Shown here: positions 10,199-17,614 of the stretch, piece by piece | Position numbering within the stretch: the stretch's first letter is position 1 | Layout of the letters: each line of letters starts with the position of its first letter | Source: Sphingobacterium sp. UT-1RO-CII-1 | GTDB lineage: Bacteria > Bacteroidota > Bacteroidia > Sphingobacteriales > Sphingobacteriaceae | Assembly: GCF_026711005.1 (NCBI RefSeq) | Contig: NZ_JAPPVJ010000011.1 | Coordinates: 72,774 to 119,496 of the forward strand | Direction: 5' to 3' | DNA: 46,723 nucleotides | Position numbers and translations under genes: made by a program | Notes under the pieces: model-generated | Databases searched by the model: none | Told to the model about the DNA's origin: nothing | The model's input: the letters and a program-made list of their open reading frames with translations, nothing else

Positions 10199-10394
10199 TT
10201 ATAATTTCAATTATACTTCAATAAAAAACCCCTCTGTATAGCTATCTTATCAAGTAAAGAACTCATCACTTACCCTAAAAGATCCCTATTCGCTATCAAA
10301 ATCTCTAAATTATACAAATATTAGTTAAAGGAGCTTATTTCTAGTACTAAATATTCTAAAAACTGTTAAATAACAGCCCATCTAAATCAATATA

Positions 10395-10412
10395 CGTAGT
10401 CATATTACTACG
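10395..10412. repeat. Inverted repeat in the ispF-gldJ intergenic region
   Basis: CGTAGT and ACTACG (6-bp arms) flank a 6-base spacer, 43 bases upstream of the gldJ -7 box. The 290-base gap 10199-10488 between ispF and gldJ otherwise holds only AT-rich sequence and the gldJ promoter. It could be a protein site or chance. Confidence 0.3.
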
Positions 10413-10454
10413 ATATAAAACCTCACCAATAACTACTTAGTAATAATAATTTGT

Positions 10455-10462
10455 TACTTTTG
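10455..10462 (+). promoter_or_regulatory. Candidate gldJ -7 box
   Basis: TACTTTTG matches TAnnTTTG exactly, 26 bases before the ATG at 10489. The expected start site would fall near 10467, giving a leader of about 20-45 bases. Confidence 0.5.
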
Positions 10463-10488
10463 CTTCGTAAAATTCATAATTATATTTT

Positions 10489-12036
10489 ATGATATTGAAA
10501 ACCAACTTTACAATGAGAAAAACTTTACCTCTTATTATTGTGGCTCTCACTATACTCACCCTTATCTCTTGTAAAAGTAGATCCGGGCGACGAGATGTAT
10601 CCGCAAAAACAGGAGTAGCTTATAACGATCCTCATAATGGAGGCCTACAAATCAATCGAAAAGTCAAAGAAACCCCAGGGCCGGGATTAGTTGCGATTGA
10701 AGGTGGGACCTTTGTCATGGGAGGAAGCTTAAACGAAGATATAGCTTACAGCCATGACAATATAAAACGTCGAGTTACTGTCGCTTCATTTTACATTGAC
10801 GAGACAGAGGTTTCTAATGCAGATTGGCTAGAGTATCTACATTGGATAGCACAGAACTTCCCTGATGACGGCAAGCTATACTATGATGCATTACCTGACT
10901 CTTTAGTCTGGCGCCATCCTTTATCGTATAATGAGCCTTATGTCAACCTCTATTTAAGGCACCCATCGTTCCAAGACTATCCAGTAGTTGGAGTCTCTTG
11001 GGAGCAAGCCACCGCTTATTGCCAATGGAGAACAGATCGAGTAAATGAAAATATTCTTAGGCGGTCGGGCATCTTAACAGATTATAAAACAAAGGCAGAG
11101 CAAAATGTACAAGGGGATGCTTTTAATACGGAAATATATCTAAATGGACAACTCCGTGGAGAAGGAATCGATGGCCCGAAAATGCCCAACGACACACGAC
11201 CTGAAGCAGAAGCAGGCGCTAAGCGTTCAGTGCGTATGGAAGACGGTATCTTAAAACAACCTTATCGTTTACCAACAGAGGCGGAATGGGAGTATGCAGC
11301 CTTAGGTCTAATAGGCAACAGTGTTAGAGGCAACGTCGAAGACAGTAGAATATACCCATGGAGTGGATTGGGCGTGCGGTCAGCTAAAAGATCAAATCAA
11401 GGCCGCATGATGGCTAACTTCAAAATAGGAAGAGGAAATAATATGGGTGTAGCTGGCGATTTAAATGACGGTGGAGACATTACTGTTCCGGTTACGAGTT
11501 ACGCTCCTAATGACTTTGGACTTTATAACATGGCAGGAAACGTCAACGAATGGGTAAATGACGTGTATCGTCAACTTTCATTCGAAGACTTCGAAGACTT
11601 CAACCCTTTTAGAGGGAATGTATTTCAAGATAATCAATACGAAGATGCTGAAGCCCGTGTATTAGCTAAAGACAAATATGGCCGCCCTATTAAAGTTCCT
11701 GCACGCGCACCGCGCAAACAGTCTTGGGAAGAGCTTCAAGCATCTAAAAATGGAGAACAAGGCACCACATCTGCGTATAAATATGATGCCCGCGGATTCG
11801 AAGATGAAGAAGTAGAAGAGCTTTACGGGAAAACATCTCTAGTTAATAACAACAGCCGAGTATATAAGGGTGGTTCATGGAATGATCGTCCTTATTGGTT
11901 AAACCCCGCCACACGCAGATTTATGCAACAAGATGAATCCGATGCCATGACTGGCTTTAGATGTGCTATGACTATGGTAGGCAATGTATTCGGTCCTTCA
12001 CAGAAAAAAAGCAAAAAAGGTGGTTCAGCCCACTAA
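10489..12036 (+). CDS. gldJ: Gliding motility/type IX secretion lipoprotein GldJ
   Basis: GldJ is an outer-membrane-associated lipoprotein with a formylglycine-generating-enzyme (FGE) fold. It works with GldK and other Gld/Spr proteins in type IX secretion and gliding. The signal peptide ends at lipobox LISC. The FGE-like domain then has GGTFVMGGS, FYIDETEVSNADWLEYLHW, the GldJ-type block ALPDSLVWRHPLSYNEPY...YLRHPSFQDYPVVGVSW, RLPTEAEWEYAA, MAGNVNEW and YKGGSWNDRPYW. The pair of cysteines that makes a true FGE is absent (W-N-D-R-P-Y-W there), as expected for GldJ. At 515 residues it is slightly shorter than the Flavobacterium protein. A second ATG at 10513 (MRKTLPLIIVAL) gives a more compact lipoprotein signal and may be the true start. 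Confidence 0.85.
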   Translation: MILKTNFTMRKTLPLIIVALTILTLISCKSRSGRRDVSAKTGVAYNDPHNGGLQINRKVKETPGPGLVAIEGGTFVMGGSLNEDIAYSHDNIKRRVTVASFYIDETEVSNADWLEYLHWIAQNFPDDGKLYYDALPDSLVWRHPLSYNEPYVNLYLRHPSFQDYPVVGVSWEQATAYCQWRTDRVNENILRRSGILTDYKTKAEQNVQGDAFNTEIYLNGQLRGEGIDGPKMPNDTRPEAEAGAKRSVRMEDGILKQPYRLPTEAEWEYAALGLIGNSVRGNVEDSRIYPWSGLGVRSAKRSNQGRMMANFKIGRGNNMGVAGDLNDGGDITVPVTSYAPNDFGLYNMAGNVNEWVNDVYRQLSFEDFEDFNPFRGNVFQDNQYEDAEARVLAKDKYGRPIKVPARAPRKQSWEELQASKNGEQGTTSAYKYDARGFEDEEVEELYGKTSLVNNNSRVYKGGSWNDRPYWLNPATRRFMQQDESDAMTGFRCAMTMVGNVFGPSQKKSKKGGSAH

Positions 12037-12053
12037 CAAATAGTTTTTCAAGA

Positions 12054-12084
12054 AAAGCTCTCAACAAATTGAGAGCTTTTTTTT
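12054..12084 (+). terminator. Intrinsic terminator of gldJ
   Basis: An 11-bp perfect stem AAAGCTCTCAA / TTGAGAGCTTT with a 4-base loop is followed by a run of T, beginning 18 bases after the gldJ stop. Confidence 0.9.
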
Positions 12085-12178
12085 TATCTTTAACCCAATA
12101 GAAAAGTAATCAATTGATATAGTTTAAAAAGAAAAATCAAAACAACAGGTTACCATTTGACAAATAAGGTATTAATAA

Positions 12179-12751
12179 GTGAGTAAGGAAAACAGCGATA
12201 TAAGCATTGATGAAAATATCATTCAAGCAATCAGAATTGGCAACCACCAAGCTATAGAACACATCTATAAATTGTGCTATCCACCGATAGCTCGAATGAT
12301 TATCGACAATCAAGGAAGTACACAAGAAGCTGAAGATATTTTTCAGGAAACCGTCATGGTCTTTTATGATCGAGTTACTAAAAGCGAAGATTTCCACCTG
12401 ACAAGCAAGTTACAGACTTTCTTATATGCTATTGCACGACGCTTATGGCTAAAACAACTTACTCGAGGTAAAACTAGATATCATAAAGACTCTGTCGATG
12501 ATCATTTAGATTTACTAATTGCTGAAGAAGCTATTGAAGAGCATAAGGCATTGGAGTCTAAATTGGCACATATGGAAAGCGCCATGCTCGCTTTAGGTGA
12601 GCCCTGTAAAAGTATATTACATGACTTTTACATAAAAAATAAGTCCATGTCTGCGATAGCAGAGAAGTTTGGTTATACCAATCCTGATAATGCTAAAAAT
12701 CAAAAATATAAATGCCTTCAGCGATTAAAAAAAATATTTTTTCAAAAGTAA
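12179..12751 (+). CDS. ECF-type RNA polymerase sigma factor
   Basis: This 190-residue sigma-70 family protein has region 2 at about residues 20-80 (HQAIEHIYKLCY...EAEDIFQETVMVFYDRV) and region 4 at about 140-188 (LGEPCKSILHDFYIKNKSMSAIAEKFGYTN, a helix-turn-helix). The start is GTG at 12179. The codon just upstream is TAA, so the gene cannot extend further, and no in-frame ATG follows before region 2. The next gene begins 14 bases downstream and encodes a membrane-anchored protease with an anti-sigma-like N-terminal part, so they very likely form one unit. The signal it answers is unknown. Confidence 0.9.
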   Translation: MSKENSDISIDENIIQAIRIGNHQAIEHIYKLCYPPIARMIIDNQGSTQEAEDIFQETVMVFYDRVTKSEDFHLTSKLQTFLYAIARRLWLKQLTRGKTRYHKDSVDDHLDLLIAEEAIEEHKALESKLAHMESAMLALGEPCKSILHDFYIKNKSMSAIAEKFGYTNPDNAKNQKYKCLQRLKKIFFQK

Positions 12752-12765
12752 GTTAGAATAGAATC

Positions 12766-13857
12766 ATGAAAAGGTTAAATGAGCAGGATTTTTTAGAGTG
12801 GGCTGATCAATATTTAAATGAAGAATTAAGCAAAAGTGAAATTCTTCAATTTGAACAATACTGCATTTTTTTTCCAGAGGATGCACAACTATTTCGTGAA
12901 CACAAAGAATTTCTCAGCATCTACAAGAAAAATCAGCATAGGAATGAGTTCAAAAAAGCTTTACATCAACAAAAACCAAAAAAGGCAAAAAAACAAGCTA
13001 CACAGGTAATTTCTTTATCTGCCATTTGGAATCGACTAAAACTTAATGTAGCAGTTGCTGCTGCAATTGCTATTGTTTCTGTTTTTTCCACGCTATGGCT
13101 GACTGGATATTATTCCACATTAAAGAAAACCACTTCTGATTACAGTGCTTTACGTCGAGACATGAATAATGTTAAACGCAACGTCAACGCACATAATGCC
13201 GCTATTAGAAGTTTCAACAAAGATAAAAACAGTGATGAAACAACACATTATGGAGCAACAAGCTTTATGATTACGAAGAGCGGCTACGTTGTCACAAACT
13301 ATCATGTTATAAATGGTGCAGATTCTATACGTCTTCAAAACAACGGAGGTGAAACATTCAAAGCTGAAGTTATTTTCACCAGCCCTGAAAAAGACTTAGC
13401 TATCTTACATATCAATGACTCCTCATTCCGCTCCGTTAAGCAGGTACCTTATACTTTTAAAAACCGTGATTCTGATCTAGGTGAAGACATATTTACCATT
13501 GGTTTTCCTCGAGATGAAGCTGTTTATGGTCAAGGATATCTCAGCTCCTCGACCGGTTATGCCGGAGACACGTTGGCTTACCAGATATCAATTCCGGTCA
13601 ACCCAGGTAATAGCGGAGGTCCCGTGCTGGACAAAGAAGGAAATGTTATCGGTATAATTAGTGGGAAACAAAAAGGAATAGACGGCGCAGCCTTTGCTAT
13701 TAAAACGAAGGCCTTAATGGAAACATTAGAAGATATACCAGCCGACTTACTACCAACAGAAATTATAGTTAGCAACAAAAATACGTTAAATCATCTGAGC
13801 AGAACGGAACAGATAAAACGTCTTCAAGATTATATTTATATAGTTAAAGTGTATTAA
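12766..13857 (+). CDS. Membrane-anchored trypsin-like serine protease
   Basis: The 363-residue protein has a cytoplasmic N-terminal part (1-92) that begins like an anti-sigma/zinc-finger-less regulator (DFLEWADQYLNEELSKSE...). One membrane helix (about 93-113) and a linker follow, then a trypsin-like (S1C/DegP-type) domain from about 160. The catalytic triad is visible: His180 in VTNYHV, Asp210 in EKDLAIL and Ser283 in PGNSGGP. It has no PDZ domain, unlike DegP/HtrA. Its C-terminal tail of about 40 residues is unassigned. Topology would place the protease in the periplasm and the N-terminus next to RNA polymerase. Pairing with the sigma gene suggests it senses or relays envelope stress, but that is inference. 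Confidence 0.85.
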   Translation: MKRLNEQDFLEWADQYLNEELSKSEILQFEQYCIFFPEDAQLFREHKEFLSIYKKNQHRNEFKKALHQQKPKKAKKQATQVISLSAIWNRLKLNVAVAAAIAIVSVFSTLWLTGYYSTLKKTTSDYSALRRDMNNVKRNVNAHNAAIRSFNKDKNSDETTHYGATSFMITKSGYVVTNYHVINGADSIRLQNNGGETFKAEVIFTSPEKDLAILHINDSSFRSVKQVPYTFKNRDSDLGEDIFTIGFPRDEAVYGQGYLSSSTGYAGDTLAYQISIPVNPGNSGGPVLDKEGNVIGIISGKQKGIDGAAFAIKTKALMETLEDIPADLLPTEIIVSNKNTLNHLSRTEQIKRLQDYIYIVKVY

Positions 13858-13865
13858 TAAATCAG

Positions 13866-13897
13866 AAGAGGGAGCAAAATTGCTCCCTCTTTTTTTA
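13866..13897 (+). terminator. Intrinsic terminator of the sigma/protease operon
   Basis: The stem AAGAGGGAGCA pairs with TGCTCCCTCTT across a very short loop, followed by a T run. It begins 9 bases after the protease stop. It may also serve the convergent peroxiredoxin gene in reverse (A-rich on the other side). Confidence 0.88.
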
Positions 13898-13921
13898 TAA
13901 TTATCTAATTCATCATTTTTT

Positions 13922-14557
13922 TTATTTATTCGGCTGAGGTGTTGTTCGCAAATACGGTTTTATCTCTTTAAATCCTTTTGGAAACTTAGCAGGAATATCT
14001 TCCGTTTTAATAGCAGGGACAACAATAACATCCTCCCCATCTTTCCAGTCAGCAGGAGTTGCAACCGAATACTCGTCTGTCAGTTGTAAAGAATCGATTA
14101 CGCGCAATATTTCATAAAAATTACGTCCTGTTGATGCTGGATAAGTCAATGTCAATTTCACTTTCTTATCCGGTCCGATTACAAACACCGATCGTACAGT
14201 CGCCGTTGCCGATGCATTCGGATGAATCATATCATACAATTCAGAAACTTCACGGCTTTCATCTGCGATAATCGGAAACTCAACACTCGTATTTTGAGTT
14301 TCATTAATATCCTTGATCCACCCTAAATGTTCCGACACTGAATCTACACTTAAAGCTAACACTTTCACATTGCGCTTATCAAACTCTTCCTTTAACTGAG
14401 CCGTACGCCCCAATTCTGTTGTACATACAGGAGTATAATCGGCCGGATGTGAATATAAAACAGCCCAACCTCCATCGATATATTCATGAAAGTCTATTTT
14501 ACCGATAGAAGTATCGGCTTTGAAATTTGGGGCAATATCTCCTAATCTTAAACTCAT
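13922..14557 (-). CDS. 1-Cys peroxiredoxin (AhpC/TSA family, Prx6 type)
   Basis: The enzyme reduces peroxides in the cytoplasm. The peroxidatic Cys45 sits in the motif HPADYTPVCTTELG, followed by the Arg-containing segment PASTGRNFYEILRVIDSLQ. The C-terminal 1-cysPrx domain (about residues 150-205: TPADWKDGEDVIVVP) marks the Prx6 group, as does the 211-residue length. There is no second resolving cysteine. It is divergent from the acyl-CoA dehydrogenase gene. A -7 box lies 39 bases upstream within an inverted repeat (14587-14610). Start is ATG at 14557 (MSLRLGDIAPNF). Confidence 0.95.
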   Translation of the reverse strand: MSLRLGDIAPNFKADTSIGKIDFHEYIDGGWAVLYSHPADYTPVCTTELGRTAQLKEEFDKRNVKVLALSVDSVSEHLGWIKDINETQNTSVEFPIIADESREVSELYDMIHPNASATATVRSVFVIGPDKKVKLTLTYPASTGRNFYEILRVIDSLQLTDEYSVATPADWKDGEDVIVVPAIKTEDIPAKFPKGFKEIKPYLRTTPQPNK

Positions 14558-14586
14558 TGTTTTATCTTTTAAAATGTAAACAAACT

Positions 14587-14610
14587 ATCTACTCTACAAA
14601 TTTAGTAGAT
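14587..14610. promoter_or_regulatory. Inverted repeat around the peroxiredoxin promoter
   Basis: ATCTACT and AGTAGAT (perfect 7-bp arms, 10-base spacer) enclose CAAATTTA (14597-14604), which reads TAAATTTG, an exact TAnnTTTG -7 box, on the minus strand, 39 bases before the peroxiredoxin ATG. The layout suggests an operator over the promoter. The binding protein is unknown. Confidence 0.5.
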
Positions 14611-14666
14611 TATTTTATTAAAGGGAAAGTATTAGGCTATTTTTTTATAAAAATACGAATCTATTT

Positions 14667-14692
14667 ATTTTACTATGCAAGCATAGTAAAAT
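14667..14692. promoter_or_regulatory. 26-bp palindrome upstream of acyl-CoA dehydrogenase
   Basis: The 12-base arm ATTTTACTATGC and its exact complement GCATAGTAAAAT are separated by AA. The element ends 4 bases before the -7 box at 14697, so it covers the -33 region. The symmetry and position are those of a repressor operator, for example for a TetR-family regulator of fatty-acid or branched-chain amino-acid breakdown. No such regulator is in the window. Confidence 0.7.
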
Positions 14693-14696
14693 TCAT

Positions 14697-14704
14697 TATA
14701 TTTG
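14697..14704 (+). promoter_or_regulatory. Candidate -7 box for acyl-CoA dehydrogenase
   Basis: TATATTTG is an exact TAnnTTTG match, 23 bases before the ATG at 14728 and just downstream of the 26-bp palindrome. Confidence 0.6.
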
Positions 14705-14727
14705 AATTAACTCAATTTGAACACATT

Positions 14728-15864
14728 ATGTACTTTACACTTACTGAAGAGCAGCAAATGATCCAAGAAACGGCCCGTTCTTTTGCACAAACATTAAAAC
14801 CGGGCGTTATTGAGCGTGACGAACATGCTGCATTTCCAACCGAATTTGTTAAACAAATGGCCGAACTAGGTTTTATGGGAATGATGGTTGATGAAAATTA
14901 TAATGGTGCTGGTCTAGACACATTATCATATGCAATTGCACTAGAAGAAATAGCCAAAATAGACGCTTCGACAGCAGTTATCATGTCTGCTCACAACTCT
15001 CTAGTCTTATACGGACTAGCTGCGTTTGGGACTGAAGAGCAAAAAGAAAAATACCTAAAACCATTAGCTAATGGTAATAAATTAGGCGCCTTCGCCCTAT
15101 CCGAGCCTGAAGCAGGCTCAGATGCAACATCACAACACACTACAGCTGTAGATAAAGGCGATCATTATCTACTAAATGGCACAAAAAATTGGATTACTAA
15201 TGGAGGCACGGCAGACATTTACCTAATTATTGCACAAACTCATCAGGAAAAAGGTCACCGTGGTATCAATGTCTTTATTGTTGAAAAAGGGATGCCAGGC
15301 TTCAGTATAGGTCCAAAGGAAAATAAGTTGGGCATTCGCAGTTCAGATACTCATTCTTTGCTTTTTGATGACGTCAAAGTGTCCAAAGCCAATCGTATTG
15401 GAGAAGATGGATTTGGTTTTAAATTTGCCATGTTAACACTTGATGGTGGCCGTATAGGTATAGCAGCGCAAGCATTAGGTATAGCGGCGGGAGCTTATGA
15501 GCTATCTATAGCTTATGCAAAAGAGCGGGAAACATTCGGAAAACCCATTGCCCAGCATCAGGCAATACAGTTTAAACTTGCTGATATGGAAACAGAAATA
15601 GAAGCCGCCCGCTTACTAACCTATAAAGCAGCTTGGCTAAAAGATCAAGGAAAGCCTTATGCTAAAGCTGCGGCTATGGCAAAGCTATATGCCTCAGAAG
15701 TCGCTATGAAAACCACCATTGAAGCAGTACAAATACATGGAGGTTATGGTTATGTCAAAGAATATCACGTAGAACGCTTAATGCGAGACGCTAAAATAAC
15801 ACAGATATATGAGGGCACATCTGAAATACAACGTTTAGTTATAGCCCGTGAAGTATTAAAATAA
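14728..15864 (+). CDS. Acyl-CoA dehydrogenase (short-chain/butyryl-CoA type)
   Basis: This FAD flavoenzyme introduces the alpha-beta double bond of acyl-CoA. The 378-residue protein starts MYFTLTEEQQMIQETARSFA. It has the N-terminal helical domain, the flavin-binding GAFALSEPEAGSDA and NWITNGG motifs, the LDGGRIGIAAQALG helix, the ERETFGKPIAQHQAIQFKLADM block and catalytic Glu362 in IYEGTSEIQ. This is the short-chain pattern; whether it acts on butyryl-CoA or a branched-chain acyl-CoA is not decidable here. An in-frame upstream extension to 14527 runs across the promoter and the palindrome and is not real. It stands alone with its own promoter. Confidence 0.95.
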   Translation: MYFTLTEEQQMIQETARSFAQTLKPGVIERDEHAAFPTEFVKQMAELGFMGMMVDENYNGAGLDTLSYAIALEEIAKIDASTAVIMSAHNSLVLYGLAAFGTEEQKEKYLKPLANGNKLGAFALSEPEAGSDATSQHTTAVDKGDHYLLNGTKNWITNGGTADIYLIIAQTHQEKGHRGINVFIVEKGMPGFSIGPKENKLGIRSSDTHSLLFDDVKVSKANRIGEDGFGFKFAMLTLDGGRIGIAAQALGIAAGAYELSIAYAKERETFGKPIAQHQAIQFKLADMETEIEAARLLTYKAAWLKDQGKPYAKAAAMAKLYASEVAMKTTIEAVQIHGGYGYVKEYHVERLMRDAKITQIYEGTSEIQRLVIAREVLK

Positions 15865-15871
15865 ATGAATA

Positions 15872-15904
15872 GCTTTGGCTACCTTTTTTCTAAGTAGCCA
15901 AAGC
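15872..15904. terminator. Hairpin between convergent acyl-CoA dehydrogenase and the proBA operon
   Basis: An 11-bp perfect stem GCTTTGGCTAC / GTAGCCAAAGC has an 11-base T-rich loop, 7 bases after the dehydrogenase stop and 15 bases before the stop of the convergent gene. There is no strong T run after the stem in either direction, so it may be a weak bidirectional terminator or an RNA 3'-end stabiliser. Confidence 0.5.
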
Positions 15905-15919
15905 CTATTACAGACAAAA

Positions 15920-16327
15920 CTACCCCTTAGCCAATTCCTCATCAATCAATGCAAAGTGAGCATAATCTTCAAAGGAGAAAGCTCCCAGACTAACTGAAGC
16001 ATGATTTAACAATAGCTTTGCCCTTCTAAAAAGCTCTAAAGACTGTGCACGTTCTTGACAAAGCAAACCATCCCTCAGCAACAATAAAGCCAAAGGTCTT
16101 ATTTGCTCCTTATCCAAGCTTCTGTCGATATAATCAAGTAATTCTTCTGTTTTAGTTTCAATGAACCACGATCGATCAACATTAAAAAACTTTAAATAAC
16201 CATCCTCTAATAAGCTAGGATCAGCAGGTTCATCAAAAGCTTCATATTTATCTACGAGTAAACGTAAAAATTTACCCATCTCATTCACCCAATTTAATAT
16301 CGTATCTTTCTCGTAACGAATCCCCAT
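15920..16327 (-). CDS. Uncharacterised 135-residue protein, third gene of the proBA operon
   Basis: I do not recognise this family with confidence. The product is acidic, mostly helical and without a signal peptide or membrane segment. It starts MGIRYEKDTILNWVNEMGKF and has heptad-like hydrophobic spacing through residues 8-30 and 70-115. It starts 5 bases after the proA stop, so it is almost certainly translated from the proB-proA mRNA. A role linked to proline synthesis or osmotic control is only guilt by association. Confidence 0.7.
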   Translation of the reverse strand: MGIRYEKDTILNWVNEMGKFLRLLVDKYEAFDEPADPSLLEDGYLKFFNVDRSWFIETKTEELLDYIDRSLDKEQIRPLALLLLRDGLLCQERAQSLELFRRAKLLLNHASVSLGAFSFEDYAHFALIDEELAKG

Positions 16328-16332
16328 AATCC

Positions 16333-17583
16333 TTATCTAATATGCCCCTGTCCTGTCACAAACCATTTTTCCGTCACTAATTTTTCAAGAGCAAATGGGC
16401 CTCTTGCATGCAGTTTTTGAGTAGAGATACCTATTTCAGCACCTAACCCAAACTCACCACCATCGGTAAACCTAGTCGATGCATTAGCATAAACCGCTGC
16501 CGCATCCACGGTGGTCATAAAAGTATCGATTACTTCAGAATCTGTCGATACAATACATTCGGAATGTTTTGACGAATGTTGCAAAATATGTGCTAAAGCA
16601 TCGTCCATTGAATCCACCACTTTCACAGAACAGTTCAAAGACAAAAACTCACGTCCAAAATCCTCCTCTTGCGCATGATAAAGTACAGGGTAGCCCGCTT
16701 CATCTAAAAACTGATAAGCTACAACATCCGCATAAATTCCAACTTTATATTCTGCCAGAGCAGGAGCCACACGTGATAAAAAATCCTTAGCTACTTTTTT
16801 ATCAACAAGTACGGTATCTAAAGCATTACATACGGAGGGTCGTGATATTTTGGCATTAGCAACAATACGAACCGCAGCATCTAAATCCGCAGACTCCTGA
16901 ACATAAGTATGACAAACACCAGCCCCTGTCTCAATAACAGGAACTTTCGCATTACTACGAACAAACTCAATCAAAGATTGTGATCCTCTGGGAATAATAA
17001 TGTCTATATATTTTGTTGCTGTCAAAAGTTCTGCAACAAATTTCCTATCTGTTGGTAAAAGCTGTACCATATGCTTATCTAAGCCCTCTTGCTCTAGCGC
17101 ATCTTGTATGATCTTAACCAAAATCTGGTTACTATACCAAGCATCAGTGCCCCCACGTAGTACACACACATTTCCAGAACGCAAGCAAAGAGCTGCTACA
17201 TCAATAGTCACATTAGGTCTTGATTCGTAAATAACACCTACTACCCCCAAAGGGACGGTCTTTTTTTCAATTAACAGGCCATCTTCACGGACAGTTTTTG
17301 ATACACTCACATTCGTAGGGTCAGCTAGTGATGCAACAGCAAGCACACTTTCCGCTAAAGCCTCTATCCGCTCATTAGTCAATAACAAGCGATCATAACG
17401 GGAATCCTCAGGAGACATCTGTGACAGATCTTTCTCATTTTCTATTATTACCGCATCTTTTCGCTTGCGCAATAAAACAGAAATAGTTTCCAGTAGAATA
17501 CATCTTTCTTTATCGGTTAATCGTTTTAATGGCACCGTGGCTTTATGCGCTGCATACAGCTCCGCCTGAATATCGATCTTCAT
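16333..17583 (-). CDS. proA: Glutamate-5-semialdehyde dehydrogenase (gamma-glutamyl phosphate reductase)
   Basis: ProA carries out the second step of proline synthesis, reducing gamma-glutamyl phosphate with NADPH. The 416-residue aldehyde-dehydrogenase-fold protein has the cofactor region PLGVVGVIYESRPNVT (111-126) and the GGTDAWYSN loop where most relatives have GGKEA. It also has IIPRGSQSLI, the catalytic Cys252 in SRPSVCNALDT, and the C-terminal signature DGGEFGLGAEIGISTQKLHARGP (split here for reading). The length is typical. It lies 31 bases downstream of proB. Confidence 0.97.
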   Translation of the reverse strand: MKIDIQAELYAAHKATVPLKRLTDKERCILLETISVLLRKRKDAVIIENEKDLSQMSPEDSRYDRLLLTNERIEALAESVLAVASLADPTNVSVSKTVREDGLLIEKKTVPLGVVGVIYESRPNVTIDVAALCLRSGNVCVLRGGTDAWYSNQILVKIIQDALEQEGLDKHMVQLLPTDRKFVAELLTATKYIDIIIPRGSQSLIEFVRSNAKVPVIETGAGVCHTYVQESADLDAAVRIVANAKISRPSVCNALDTVLVDKKVAKDFLSRVAPALAEYKVGIYADVVAYQFLDEAGYPVLYHAQEEDFGREFLSLNCSVKVVDSMDDALAHILQHSSKHSECIVSTDSEVIDTFMTTVDAAAVYANASTRFTDGGEFGLGAEIGISTQKLHARGPFALEKLVTEKWFVTGQGHIR

Positions 17584-17614
17584 GTTATTTCGCCTCTTTT
17601 ATTTTTTTACATCC

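Noticed and set aside
10489..12036. Sulfatase-modifying enzyme
   Set aside because: The fold matches, but the catalytic cysteine pair is absent and the GldJ-specific blocks are present.
14527..14727. 67-residue N-terminal extension of the acyl-CoA dehydrogenase
   Set aside because: It runs across the divergent promoter region and the 26-bp palindrome and overlaps the peroxiredoxin gene. The ATG at 14728 fits the family.
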